Assembly (NCBI GenBank): GCA_008477525.1
Contig: SPDT01000005.1
Span: 682,001 to 746,000 of the forward strand
Reading direction: 5' to 3'
DNA length: 64,000 bases
Origin: Hypomyces perniciosus
Taxonomy: Eukaryota > Ascomycota > Sordariomycetes > Hypocreales > Hypocreaceae
Part shown: positions 8,800 through 21,398 of the stretch, piece by piece
Numbering within the stretch: position 1 is the stretch's first letter
Layout of the letters: every line of letters starts with the position of its first letter
Program-made: the position numbers and the translations under genes
The notes under the pieces: model-generated
What the model was told of the DNA's origin: nothing
Database searches by the model: none
Seen by the model: the letters and a program-made list of their open reading frames with translations, nothing else

Positions 8800-10939
8800 G
8801 ACCAAAAAAATGACTTCGAAATTGTAATCTTGCCATAAGTGTATCCGCATCCTGTGACGGCTGGCCAGGTTGCTGTGCCTCTGCTACGGGTGGCTGATCC
8901 TGGGGTATCCTCGACAAGTACGACTGTCGGATCCATCTCAGTTTGAAGCTGTATCTCCAGAACATCGTGCCGCCGGCATCTACAAGGCGTCACCTTCGGT
9001 CGGCCTCCCTAGCTCAAGTATCAGCGTCCTCGAATCGGTCGCTTAGACATTTCATCGTGCCAGCGAAATCGAGTTTTCTGCGCACCATGGCGGACTAACG
9101 ATCGACGGAATCGATAAGTAGCAAGAGACATGAGCTAGTTACGACTGCAAAAGCTAAGAGACCAGCCACTGAAACTAGAAGACCTGATAGTTCTTTTATG
9201 GGAATGAAAGAAGTGCATTAAAGAAGTCGACCACAGCGAGTAGACATTTCCAGACGCTCTTGAACCGTTGGAAGGGCTCGGATAGTAAGACGCCTGATCC
9301 TGAGAAGGAAGGGGGTTGGGTAGAGATGGCCGGTTCAGATAGACGATGAGAAGCGCGTGATAATAAGCCCTGAAGATTTCTACAACGAATTAGTCCCATA
9401 TCTTCATCTTGTTGGGGGTTGGACGTTCGGTTGGGAATGCTCATGTTTCTTCTTTACACATTCTGGTTGTGAGTTTGTCAGGTCCTCGAGTTCTCTGCGA
9501 ACATTCTCAATGACCATGTCGATGGGTGATCGATATACGTCCGGTCCATTCCCAATCACACCAAACCCAGGCAGCATGCAGTATGCTCGATCAGTAACCC
9601 GTTGCATTCTGATCAAAGGAGCCAGATATAAATCTCTCTCTAGCCCAGACTCGGTCGGAGACTCACAACATTGCGCAAGGGAGCTGTTCCACGGGAGTTG
9701 ACTGCCGCGTTTGAACGATACCGAAATGCCGCATAATGGTAAGAATGGACAGCTGTGAAAAATGAGGAGCACTAACAGAGGGTTAATATGGTATAAGCCC
9801 AGGACAGCTCTCTTCTCATTCAGAGCGGGAGCCCCAGGTCTGTATGTGCCTTCGCTGAACGTCGCCCAAACCTCAGGAAGGAGAGACTTCGGATGTAGGT
9901 TTGTAGATTCTGGAGGCCTATCCGACCTAAGGTCCAGAACCAATGCCGTGGCCAGCTGCAAAAGGTTGGTCACTTCCGTATTGAAGTAAAAATGGACGTC
10001 GCCCCTACAGTAATAACATCTAATTACTTGGGGCAGGATGGCCAAGTCTATCAAGGGAACTTACCAAGTCAAATGGAGGAGGATGGCCTACAGCAGCTCC
10101 AGGCTCTTCTCCTGGCTGACCATTCTGAAGAGACATTGTGAGTCTGAGTGAAGGGTAAACGGACCTAAGTCCTCTGGGATGATGACAAAGGGGTAGTTGG
10201 GCATGTACTCTCGCTGATATATATTAAAGTACGATGGAACTTCTTCTCTAGTAAACCAGAACCCTGGTATCAACTGGAAAGCTGACGAATTAGCTAGGAT
10301 GGGGAGGGGCAGTTGGAGTCTGACATTGGTCTCTGGGGCAGGCTGTGAACGCTGGATATGCAACGGCTGCGGTGGTTGCTGTTACTACTGCCAGTGATGG
10401 CTGTTGTCTGTCATGCATGCATCATGGCTTTCTGGGGTCAACGGCGGCGTTCCGTTAGCTTGCATATGCTGGCGGGCAGCAATCATGGAGACCAGGCCAT
10501 ACATCTTCTTCTCGGCGGAGCCGCTCTCTTGCTTTCATCTAAGTATAACTGGCAGTTACTGGCAGGGGAATGTTGGATGGGATCCTGCGTTGTGCAGGTT
10601 CCGAAACATGACACGGAAGCATCATGCGGATACACCTAACTACGATTAGCCCATACTATCTGGGAGAGTGGCCAGTTGGGCATACTAAATACAGCTGGTT
10701 TCTAGTGGACGCATTTCCCCAGAGGCCAGTCGTTGATACTTCATCTTCAACCGGGCACAGTTGGTGCAGGCCCGTGTCTTTGGAATCTCCGGCTCATCCG
10801 GGCGATTGCCGGTGACTTGACTCCGGGACGGGCTCCGGGGCCGGTCCATGCACTGCCCGCCCGAGCCATAAAATGGCCGTCCGTTGCCCTCTATTCTTCG
10901 GGGGAAAAGAGCTTCCTGAATGAAATTGAAGTTCAACAT
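8800..10939 (-). pseudogene. Zn2Cys6 fungal transcription factor, RIP-like decay
   Basis: Pieces of a Gal4-type binuclear-cluster regulator are legible in order on the minus strand. The cluster start KTRACTNCARLKMK lies near 10760-10730. The fungal-specific middle region has PGFWFTREEV (about 10265), YMPNYPFVIIPEDL (about 10205), LLQLATALVLDL (about 9960), APLIRMQRV (about 9600) and RFKSVWKCLLAVVDFF (about 9260). A C-terminal piece KLRWIRQSYLSRIP lies near 8935. It is broken. The third cluster Cys is Tyr (TAT), the fifth is Tyr (TAT) and is preceded by a TAG, and a conserved Gln in the middle region is TAG near 10089. Most changes fit C-to-T or G-to-A transitions, the repeat-induced point mutation pattern. 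Frames also shift between 10363 and 10685 and after 9404. A normal GTAAGT donor remains near 10063. It is not expected to make a working factor. Confidence 0.75.
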
Positions 10940-13563
10940 GAAACCTTCAATGAAAATTATTTCACTGTGTCAACCTAGAGACTTATTCATGAAGTATCGG
11001 CACCAAACCGATTGCACAGGCAGCAAACTGCAAGTCGGAGATGTTCTTGCTGTCCGACAGTGAGGTGTCAATCACGTGACACACTGGGTACGGATCCCGG
11101 TGACTTTTCTATCCTCCGTATCCGACCTCCCCTCTTTCCTTGTTTCCCCCTCACTGCGTATTTCGTATAACACCGCTCCCTCAACAACACCCCAGAAGAA
11201 CGATTTCACTTTGATTAAACTTGACTTTTTTTCTTTCCTCAATCCCACCCGCCAGTCTGGAAACGAGCTCAAGATGGAAACCCCCGCTGATCTAGACCTA
11301 AGATCCACAAGCCTTACTGATTCAGTACTAGAACGGATTTCTTTCGGCGATCACCAGCGCTCAATAACCCGTCAACCCTTGATGCTTCATCGGCTGTTGA
11401 TCAACAATGAGAATCGATAGGGCAAAAACCCCCGGGGATGATTGACCGCCCCCTCTGTCACCGCCTAGCGACTGGTAGTCGAGTCGCTAGCATCCTAGAT
11501 CGCCGCCGCCGGTCCATCCATCGACGCTTGGGGGAACCCATGTCTGTCCAAGCGATCCGTCATCCTGGTCGATCGACCGTTACGAGTTAGCGGTGCGAGC
11601 GGTGCAAGCGGTGCTGAACCTCTGTCTCAGACCCGTCATCATGAATGATTCAAAGCGTCAGGGCACCATGAAGATGCCTACGGAGTGTACGAGTATACGA
11701 AGTACGAGCACTCGTAATGTGATACAGCCGGCTCGGACGTGGGCGCAATGCCGCAGCGTTTTGCGCGTGCGCCGGGCCCACCGCCCTGGGAGCCGCACGA
11801 TAGGTATGGGGATTTTGTCCGATGTAACGCAACGGCGTACACCTTCGTCACCTGAGTCTGTTCCAGGTATCCATACTGCCGCATCGAACCAGACATACTC
11901 AGCTAGACCGGGCACTTTGCTCTCAACACTTGACCACACGGATTTGCAAGCGACCCTGGTACCTGCACGATATAGATAGCGAGTTCCGCCATGGCCCAAG
12001 CATGGCTGCAGATGTGGCGCGATATTATGGCCGTCACCTTTCTGTATGGCAATGCCGACCAGCCACCCGGCCCCAACACGCGGAAGAGCTTACATATGCA
12101 ATCGGCCACGTTGGGTATTTGATGGGTAATTCAGGTGGAATTGATGGGGCTCAACGGCCGCTTTTTGGACACGACAACACCAGCTTCCACAAGCAGAATT
12201 CCATGGCCAAAACCCCCCTGTCCTCGTGTATGCATAGAGGGGTGCGATCTATCGGCGATCACCCATTCACGCCGTACGAGTAACGAGTCAGAAAACCCTC
12301 ACACCGTGTTTGTGAATCGTTCACTTGACCCAAGGAGGTAGTATTGGACAATGGGTCTGCGCAGCGATAAGCCGCGTGACGCAGGGCCGTTTTCTTGCAT
12401 TGAAATATACTACCTGCCAAGTGGCAGCTTTACGCCAATGTCTTCAAATCGACCGTTTTGGTGTAACGCACTATATGTTGGCGCAGTTTTTCCATGGCGA
12501 AACCACACAGCGTATAGTCTTGCCAAGAACACTGACTGCATCTCAAACAGAATTGCCCGAGGAACTTCCTGTCAACCTTATCGTCAATTGCAACCCCCCT
12601 CATATCGCTCACACACCGCTTTGCCGTGTTCCCCAGTCATGCCGAACTTTAAGAGACTTTTTATCCTGCTGCGGATCCTAACATGTAGCTGCTTTGAGGG
12701 CTATCGCGGCGGCGGCAAAACACCAAAGCGGGCAGGCGAAGTCACTGGTCACTCCAAGTAGGCGGTTTGGTGGGCAGAGCGCTGCAGAATGACGCCAGGG
12801 TCCTTTTGCTTGTGACTTGACTTGCCTTGTCTCTCCTACGGAGTACCACTATCTACTACCTAGACACCTGTCTGCATCTACGGCATGAATCCGAGGGGAG
12901 CTTACATAGCACATATGCAACGTCGCCGGTGAGACCACACCACAAGGAGTAACTTGACAAGGTCAGCAGGTTTTGTTGACTGTTGTCTTTTTTTTCTCCT
13001 CGTCCTCTGCAGCGCCAAGGGTAGGGTTGTGTGTCTTCGCACAAGGGACAGGGATTATTGTGTGTCTGCCTGCCGATGTTCCAGAATCCAACAACGAAGG
13101 AATTCTACCGAGTACGAATATCGCCGATCGGCCTTTGGAGATTCTTACGTTGTGTTGAACTGAGTTATCATTCCCTCCAACCGAAGGAGCCACTAAAAAA
13201 AAAATTGCTGCGCGAAGGGAAAACAACAAAATCTACAAAGGGAGAAATAATACTCCGTAGTTCGTATGTAGTTTGACACAAAAAAAAAACTTTGTTGATG
13301 TGAGACATCAACTGCCCTTTCTTCCCACGTTTCCTGCCCCCATCTCAACTTTCCCGCGGTATCATTTTTGCCTTGTTTGGACAAGTCTGAGAACTGGCGC
13401 GTGGACGCCTAGACAAAACAAAGAGCCACTATAGTAGCAGTACGACCTTGTAGGTAGCAACGGTAGCCAGTACGTACGCAGGCAGCAAGCTGCCCGCCCT
13501 TCAGCATCCCACACGTGGTTGATGCATGCAGACGGACATGTCTGCTTCTCCTATGTAGTACAA

Positions 13564-13611
13564 AGTATGCAGTACAACCAGTATGAAGTACAACTAGTAT
13601 GCAGTACTCCG
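13564..13611. repeat. 16-bp imperfect tandem repeat, three units
   Basis: Units read AGTATGCAGTACAACC, AGTATGAAGTACAACT, then AGTATGCAGTACTCCG, running into a GTACTCCGTAC palindrome. It shows the dispersed GTAC-type motif arranged in tandem. Confidence 0.75.
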
Positions 13612-14450
13612 TACAACTTGCCAATATTCTGGTCTCTCGTCAATGTATGCCCCTTTTCCTCTCCCATACCTCGGCCTTCGGGCAAAACAAAATCTGCGCG
13701 CGGGGGGTTTGCTGTTCTATACTCGATCAGTCGACAAAAATCAAGGAACTGACAGACAGCCAAGCAGATGGACAGACACACACAGCAGCAGGGAAGATGG
13801 ACACATGAGAAAAAAAAGGTCTTTCAGACCGCAAGATGGGCAGTGGTGGCCATGCCATGCGAGACCAGGTCAAGCCAGGCTCAGGGATGTGACATGTCTG
13901 TTAGTCCTGCATTGGTGGGCACGTAGGTATCTCTCTTTTTTTTTTTTTTTGGCTGGCTCTCTTCCCTGCTTGCTTGCCTCTTTCGCGAGGGAAAAAAAGC
14001 ACGGCGATGATCGGGCGTTTCTTTAACCGGTCAACTAGTAAGTATTTTTTTGGCCCTTCTACGGAGTGGTATGTGTAGTACATGCGAACGAAAATGGAAC
14101 AATATTAGTTTGATATGGCTATACTTCGTAGCTAGCAGTTTATTAGCTAGCTAGGTACTACCAGGAGGGTGGGAGGAGGTTGGCTTGAGCAAGTATCTTT
14201 TTTTCTTCAGCAACCTGCAGAGTAACCCTCCTTTTTCCGTTCGTTCGTTCGGCTCCGGACCTTGAAAGTGGGGGCAGAGTCTCCGAGGCGGAGGAGAGGG
14301 GCAAAAGCGCCTGGAGGCATTTCGGAGTGGGGCCCGAAGAGAGACCTGTGAGCACAGTGTCTTTAGGGGTGCATGTGCACTGGGGGCGCTATACTCTATT
14401 CTCTGCAATCATAGTGCGTACGAACTGCATGCAGGAGGCGGTTCGTATGT

Positions 14451-14490
14451 ACGAGTATGTACGAGTATGTACGAGTATGCACGAGTGGGT
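14451..14490. repeat. 10-bp tandem repeat (ACGAGTATGT), four units
   Basis: Two perfect units and two diverged units, in the gene-poor stretch downstream of the adenylation/flavoprotein gene. No known function. Confidence 0.8.
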
Positions 14491-14968
14491 ATGCATGAGC
14501 ATGGAGGACAAAAGCATGTTGGTTTGATTGGGGGGAGGAGAGAAAAAGTTCCTGGTATATTGGAAGAGAGTACCCAAAAATATGCTTGAGAATCCTGGTT
14601 CCTGCGCCGCCAAGTATCCGTTCCCCCATTACCCTTCCCAGCAAAAAACACCGTGTAAATGCACATATCCCAACCTCCCGAATTCCCGTAATGTCCATGC
14701 CGTAACATACCTAGTAATTACTCCGTGTTTGCGCCAGCCAACAGCCCCGTTTCCCCCAGATCGCCCAAAAACACAGTTCTGACGTGAGAAATATTAAACA
14801 GGGAAAGCAAAAAGGAAAATACATACAAGGAAAATAACAAGAAGAAGAAAAAAAAACACAGACAGCAGAAAAAAGAAAAGAAAAAAAAACCCCCGTAAAC
14901 AAAATCCAGGTACAAAAGCAAAACGGAGAAAAAATTCTGCGGTGGTTGTGAGACCTGCATTTCATGGT

Positions 14969-15012
14969 CAACCACCACCACCACCACTACCACCACTACC
15001 ACCACCACCACC
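14969..15012. repeat. CCA/CTA triplet microsatellite
   Basis: About 14 ACC/ACT triplets end 29 bases downstream of the stop codon of the minus-strand adenylation/flavoprotein gene, so they are probably in its 3' UTR. Length variation between strains is likely. Confidence 0.85.
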
Positions 15013-15040
15013 GCAGATATTGTACGAGTACGGGGTCCAT

Positions 15041-18000
15041 TCAGCTATCCCAGATGGCGCCATATGCGGGGACACCGCGTGTTTCGAGGCCGTAGACGAC
15101 CTTCTTAGTGATCTTCTCGTTGGCGATGATGATGACGGCCTCGGCACAAAACTCCTTGGCCAGGTTATATCCCATGCGGACTAGATCCGGGCGGCCTTGG
15201 ACCCTGGTATCGTGGATCACCGCATCGGGGATGCTGTTACGGATCGTGGTCATCACCTTCTTGCCGAACGACTTCTCTGGCGAGGCGGCCGACCAGATCA
15301 GCTGCGTCGGACAACTGGGCTGGCTAATGTGGCCCAGCAGGGGCCCGATGCCGGACCCCGTGGCGATGATGACCACGCGGTTGAAGAGCGTGGCGATACG
15401 CATAACGCCGCATGTGGGCAAGCCGCGAACCCAGAGCTTAGTGGGCGGGTTCTGGATGCACGATTTGGTCCAGTCGCCGGCGTTGGACACGACGAGCGAG
15501 TAGCCAGGCCCGAAGCCGTCGGCAGTGGCCTGCGGTGCGGGGATCGTCGCAAACGAGTGCCACTCGAGGAGTGGGCGTTTGGAGATGCGCGTGAAGGATC
15601 CGTTGACGGGCACCGTGTAGTCAAAGTGCAGGCGGATGGCGTGGTCAGACAACGGCTCGGCGTTGACGTCGACCTTGCGGAGGAAGAGCCACGACGAAGC
15701 AATGCTGCATGTCGCAACGCCCAGAAGCCAGAAGCCAGGGGTCTTGACGAGCGCAAGGCCGAGATCCTCACCGGCTGGTGTGGCGTCAAAGACACTGACA
15801 ATAGTCTTCACCCAGAAGAGAGCCAAGGCGGTCCATCCCAGGAAGCGGTGCATGCGCTCAAACATATTGTGCTTCGACTTGCGGAAGGCTGGCCAGGCCG
15901 CTACCAGAATCGTGCTGCAGAGCGTAGAGAGGAGCCACGAGACGACCAGGGAGGCTAGGGAGCCGGCGTCCTTCTTGCCTTGGACACGTCCAACCGTGGC
16001 TTGGACCGTAGACGCAACGAGCCATGCGGTAGCGCAGAAGCCCGCTCCAGAATGGACCCCTCCCAAGTGGTAGATCTTGGCGCAGCGGCGTCGAATCCAT
16101 AGAGGGAATGACGTGGGCACAGAGCAGAAGGTGGTGTAGAGAGCGTTGATGACGACGTCTTGTCGGACAAGCACGCCAGTGACGAGGTTGGCCGCAGTGA
16201 TGGTGGCAAGCCATTCCGGCCTGGGGCTCAGCAACAGGACGGCAATGAGAGCGCCAATGTTCAGCACAGAAACAAAGCTGAAGAGAACCCGGTACACAAT
16301 GAGGATGCGGTTTCTGACTCCGCGCCACGGCTTGGCCCAGCTCTTCTCCGGGATATCGGCAGACAGGTCGAGCTTCTCCTTCTCCTTCTCGCTCGGACCG
16401 GACAGAGTGGTTGACGAAGTGGAGCGGATGGATCGGACTTCGACCAGAGTGCCCGACTCGCTGCTGCTTCCAGACTTTCCTTTTGTGTGGCCGCGGACCT
16501 TCTCGTTCTGAACTGGAGTCTCGCTGACCGCAGGAGTTGGCGCCGTGACTAAGGCACGAAGCGCCTTTTTATCAATCTTTCCGTTTGCCGTTGTGGGGAA
16601 CTCATCGAGAAGGTGAAGCGCGGATGGGACGGCGTAGTAAGGCTGGAGTTTCCGTGTATGTTCCAGAATAACGGAGCTATCTTGGTTGGCGGGGACGGCG
16701 TATCCGTGGATCTCACCGTCAATCAACAAGGCACAAGCCCGTGTGACTCCAGGGGCAGAGGCCATGGAAGAAGAAACGCCATCAAGCTCAACTCGGAAGC
16801 CCTAGTTTCGTTCCCACATGTCAGGTCTTGCACGATAATAACAATGAAATGACAAAAGGGGTGTTGGACTCACCTTGACTTTGACTTGGTCGTCGACTCG
16901 GCCGAGAATCTCGATCGAACCATCTGGGCGCCATTGACCCAAATCGCCGGTACAGTACATCTTAGATCTATTAGTTCAAGACAGAGTGTTAGTCTCTTTC
17001 CTCGGTGCCTTTAGCCTGGGGCTATTGCTTGATACTTACCCATCGTGAGCAAAGGGGTCAGGAATGTAAGACTCGTTTGTCTTGGTCTCAAGTCCCACGT
17101 AGCCACGAGACACGCCGTGTCCGCCGGCCCACATCACACCTGCCACGCCTACGGGCATGGACTGGCCATTGTCATCGAGGATATAAACGTTGTTGTTTGG
17201 TGTCGGCCGACCAATGGAGAGTCTGTCGCCGGCAACGTGCTTTTGCATTGTGTTTACAATGGTTGTCTCAGTGGGACCGCAGCAGTTCCAGTAAGTCGCA
17301 TGGGTAGCCCAGAGGTCGGCGAGTCTACAAAAGAGAAAGGCATTAGGATCAAAGCTTATAGATGAAGGGAATGCGCTGGTAATTGGGAAGGGCAAAGCAG
17401 ATCCTTGGCGTCTTACTCCTGTGATGTGGGCTCGCCAGCTGTGGCAACGACCTTGATCTTGGGATACTTGGTAGGAGGGTATTTAGACAGGATGGTTGGC
17501 GTGCAAATCAAGACATCGAGCTAAAGTAACAATAACATGTTAGCTGGCTAGCTCTGTTTTCACATGCCTGGATTGCATGATTTGCGATTATCAATTCGCA
17601 ACTTACCTGCTCAATTGTCGGCTCCCATTTGGAGCCCCGAATAACAAGTGTGCCGCCGTTGCACAGGCATGCGAAGATCTCCCATGCGGCTATTTCTGGT
17701 AGTCAGCAAACCTGATCTGACTCCACATGGCATGGCAAGTGGGAGAGTCGCCCAAACAGGCAATAAAAATAGAATCATACCCATGTCAAAGCTGATGTTG
17801 AGGACTTGTCCCACACGGGTCCCCGGTTGAACGTCAAGATTGCCGGGAGACATGCACACAAGGTTGGCGACATTTTTGTGTGTTACGTCCACGCCTTTAG
17901 GTTTGCCAGTTGTTCCTAATCATCGACGTTAGCCATTGTTGTGTTGAAGGGAGGATATGTCTAGCACATGGATTGATTGACACTTGAGATGACAGGCCAG

Positions 18001-18609
18001 GGTGCGACATAATATGCATGGAGTACTATACGTACCGGAGGTGTAAATGATGTAACAGCCGCCCTCAGAGGTTGACAGGTCTATCCACTGTCCAGCAGGA
18101 GAACCATTGTCGTTGGTGCCATCCAGGGACAGGGTCTCTTCAATGATGACGGGAGTGGCGTTCGGGCAAAGGTCACGGATGCGTTGGACCGTCGAGGACA
18201 AGCAGCAGATAACATCTCCTCCAGATTGTTCGGCGACATGTCGGATAGTTGAGTCCGGTACAACACCCCCGTCAAGAGGAACATACTGGGCACCGCAAGA
18301 CAAGATTGCCCAGATGCCCACCACCATCTCCGTACTTCGCTTAACCACGAGGGGGATTCTCTGGTGGGGGCGGACACCGAGGCTGCGAAGTCTCACTGCG
18401 AGTGCTCGTGCCTTGACAGCAAGTTGACGGTATGTCAATTCTCGAACAGTAGCACCGGACAGGTCGTGAACAGCCACGACATCTGGAAAGGATGTGACAT
18501 GGTGATAAAAGGAGGAGGTAACGGTCGGGAACGGGCTGGGGATCTGGGGGCCAAACTGCATGGCGGTGTGAGGCAAGGAGGAGGAGGAGGGTTTGCTTTG
18601 TGCATCCAT
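15041..18609 (-). CDS. AMP-binding adenylation domain fused to transmembrane flavoprotein (TmpA/TmpB-like)
   Basis: Seven exons read by eye: 18609-18036, 17915-17781, 17689-17607, 17520-17417, 17324-17040, 16967-16874 and 16801-15041, giving 1011 residues; phases agree throughout. The N-terminal half is a complete adenylation domain: [11 protein letters not shown] (A3), [17 protein letters not shown] (A5), [16 protein letters not shown] (A7), [16 protein letters not shown] (A8) and NGKIDKKAL (A10). No carrier (PCP) domain follows. Instead a Ser-rich linker leads to about six hydrophobic segments and a ferric-reductase-like FAD/NAD(P) region ([15 protein letters not shown], then [12 protein letters not shown]). 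This matches the TmpA/TmpB flavoproteins of Aspergillus nidulans, which act in signalling for asexual development; TmpB is the one I recall with the AMP-binding domain. The acyl or amino-acid substrate cannot be told. The first ATG chosen avoids an in-frame low-complexity leader that starts at 18780. Confidence 0.85.
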
Positions 18610-20016
18610 CGTGATGAATGTGTGTGAATATATATAAAGATGAAAGTAGGATTTATGGCATGGGAGTGAGTAGAAGAGTGGGAGGAAGGAAGAAGGAAGG
18701 GGAGGAGAAGAAATATGAGGATGAGGATGATGAGGCGGGCCGAGTGTAGTGTTCTGAGTTGGGACTGGCTCCTCCATCATCGAAGGTCGAGAGAAGGACG
18801 ACTTATATACTTAGTGTGGGACTGTTGTTCATGGCTTCCCTCGATCCTGCATGTCTCCATCTTGGACCGTTCCCCTGTGCAGACAGGCCATGTTCGCAGT
18901 GGCATGCTTCGTAACCCTTGGCTACGAGACGGTAGAGCCGCCACTCAACCGCTGCTTGCATGCTGCATGAGTGACTTTGGCCCAACAAGGGCAGGGCGAC
19001 GAGGAGAGACCAAGAACCACAACAGCACGCATAACGGGCCGGTAGGACCCCAGGCCAGGATAGGCAGGCTAGGATATGACAAGTCAGCGTACTGTACGGA
19101 GCAGTACCTTGACGTAGTACTGTACGTTTTCGTAAGCCTCTAATGCATCGGCTGGCTGCCCGCTCTGGAATTCATGCGGCCGAAAAGACCGCTTATGGAG
19201 GGGCGATATCCGACCTCTGGCCGTACGGACATGCATACAAGCTCCGTACATACAACGTGCATACTGGGCCCGGGAGTGGAGCATCAAGCATCAAGGGTAT
19301 GGAGGTACTCGTAAGCAGGCCGATGGATGTTTAGCCACCCACCGGGGGGTGTCCGCGGATGACGGCGACAGGATAACAGCAGGAGGAGGAGAAAGGGTTG
19401 GAGGGTTCGGTTGGGAAGGTTTGTTGTCGCATTCCGAGAGACAAGACGATATGGGATGGGACGGTGCGAGACGAGACGACAAAAAAAAAGCAGATGGGGT
19501 GCGGTGCAGGACCCGAGAGTCCGGCAAGGACAAAGACAAAGCCGACCAGACCAGACACTATCCAACAGAAGACAAGAGGGAGTCTCTGGATCAGACACAC
19601 GAGACGAGGCGAACGGACAGAACCGGAGAACAGCGCAGCCGCTGCGGGAGGAATGCCACCATTGGCTATGACCGACCCAAAAGGGCAGTGGATGGAAGAC
19701 AATACATGGCCCGAATGGGACAGAGACGAAGTCCCAGAGGGCAATTCTCGCACGATGCTGTCCGCTCGCTAAGACATTTCAGGCCAAACAGTCCACAGGC
19801 TAGACCTCGTAGGCCCTGGCCGCTCTGAGCTGTGTCTGGTTCGGTACTTGGCGAGCAGATGTATGATGTGGATGGGAAGAGACTTAGAGACTCAGAGACA
19901 CAGCCCACAGAAACACAGACACACGAGACATAAAGAGACAGAGAGGTGTCTGTCTGTGAGGTACGAGGTGACAAGTGAGAGAGAAACTTACAGGGGTCTC
20001 CGAGAGCACTAGCGAA

Positions 20017-20034
20017 GTGTGTGTGTGTGTGTGT
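20017..20034. repeat. GT dinucleotide microsatellite
   Basis: About nine GT units in the divergent spacer. Confidence 0.9.
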
Positions 20035-20330
20035 GCACCGACCAGTGACCGCGAGATCCACAGCATCGGTAATCCATCTGGAGCCTCCAGAAGGCTATGG
20101 ACTGGATGGATGGATTGCATGAGGTAGTTGAGTCTTTTTCTTCAATCATGTAGGTACTGTCCATGCTAAGGTAGCATCAATGTGGTCATATCTACCTGTC
20201 GAAGACATGTACCTACTTGGCAAGCATGTGGATGGGGCCGTTATGTTGTTCGTTTGTTATGTTCGCATGTACGAAGCATGTATCACGTATGTCTGTGGTC
20301 TTGGACCTGGAAAAGAGGAGAGAGAGCCAC

Positions 20331-20372
20331 CATCTCCGTCTGGCCATCTCCGTCTGACTATCTCCGTCTGAC
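20331..20372. repeat. 14-bp tandem repeat, three units
   Basis: CATCTCCGTCTGGC, CATCTCCGTCTGAC and TATCTCCGTCTGAC follow each other directly. No known role. Confidence 0.85.
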
Positions 20373-20616
20373 CAGCCACGGCATTTTCTCCCCTTTGCCT
20401 CCCCTTTGCCTCTCCTTCGTCAACGGCGCGGGGCCATGTACTTGCTCCATTGAGTAATATGTCCTTTTTCAGTCTGTGTGTGATTGCAGGTGTGAATGCG
20501 GGTGCGTAACGCACGACGCCGATGATGTGATTGATTTACATGCTTTGAGTCGATCTCCTCGGCTGTGAACGTTTTTTTTTTTTTTTTCCTTTGTGTCTTG
20601 TCTCTAATCCCTCTGT

Positions 20617-20618
<2 letters not shown>

Positions 20619-20652
<34 letters not shown>
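20619..20652. repeat. GT dinucleotide microsatellite, long
   Basis: About 17 uninterrupted GT units after a T-rich tract. A likely polymorphic locus. Confidence 0.92.
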
Positions 20653-20657
<5 letters not shown>

Positions 20658-21362
20658 ATGTGTGTATATGCTTAGTGCGTGCCATCAATGTCTGTGAATG
20701 CTTTTCCTGGGGAATGCCTGTTAAGCTGAGCGTGAACGAAGGATTGCCCTTTTTAGCTATTTTTCAGGTCAGTTTGATCATGGTGATAATACTACGGAGT
20801 ACTGGGGTGTACTTTGTAATACAGGCAATGTGCAGGTATACTAGAGATAACACAAAGTAATTAAATTAAAAACACGACATCTGCTCGGCCTGTCTCTCGT
20901 CTCTTTTCCCCTTTGGCCCGGGGCATGTTATCGCCCAGCATCGTCGCCTCCCTCAGAATCGTCAAGGAAAAAAGTTGCAGCCAACATACATATGCGAATT
21001 TATTAACTCACTAAAATACTACTACTACATCCTTACACATATAGTACTACGTAGATCCAGAACCTGTCAAGTAGTGTCTCCATCTATTCTCGACTGAGCC
21101 ACCCCTGCGTCAATCCACTAACAAGACAAGCCATGGGTCCACGATGCCCATGTCCCTCCCATCCAATACATATAATATAGTATTACTCCGTTTGGAGCAC
21201 TGTGCTCCGTGGTAGTGCTCCGCATCGTAGCGTTGAAGATTACCTGTCTGTCTCCACGCCTCCTCCGTCTCCGTGCCCTGAGCCGTTTGCGGTCCTGCGG
21301 TTTTTTCTTTCCGCCATCCCTCCGTTATTCTCCGCCCCCATCCCTCGAGGCTACCCTACCCT

Positions 21363-21365
21363 ACG

Positions 21366-21397
<32 letters not shown>

Positions 21398-21398
21398 A
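21363..21398. repeat. CTAT/CTTT tetranucleotide microsatellite
   Basis: CTAT units pass into five or so CTTT units, about 390 bp upstream of the hydratase start. Confidence 0.85.

Larger units (their letters stand above)
10940..14968. other. Gene-poor stretch, no supported gene
   Basis: About 4 kb with only short, frame-incoherent ORFs on both strands. It contains CT-rich tracts typical of fungal promoters (11090-11260), short A/T homopolymers, a 16-bp imperfect tandem array (13564-13611), a 10-bp tandem array (14451-14490) and several TACGGAGTA-type palindromes (for example 12837-12846). An ORF at 11076-11420 (with a Met at about 11274) follows a pyrimidine-rich leader and could be a gene start, but no domain is recognisable and it ends after 49 codons. 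Confidence 0.5.

Noticed and set aside
11076..11420. Possible retroelement LTR/gag start (CT-rich leader then ATG)
   Set aside because: No matching second LTR, no gag or pol motif and an early stop; it cannot be supported beyond a promoter-like composition.
15197..15958. 253-codon plus-strand ORF
   Set aside because: Antisense shadow of the flavoprotein exon, which has clear family motifs on the minus strand.
18610..18780. In-frame N-terminal extension of the adenylation/flavoprotein gene
   Set aside because: Low-complexity Pro/His/Ser translation from a typical CT-rich 5' leader; the downstream ATG at 18609 starts the sensible protein.
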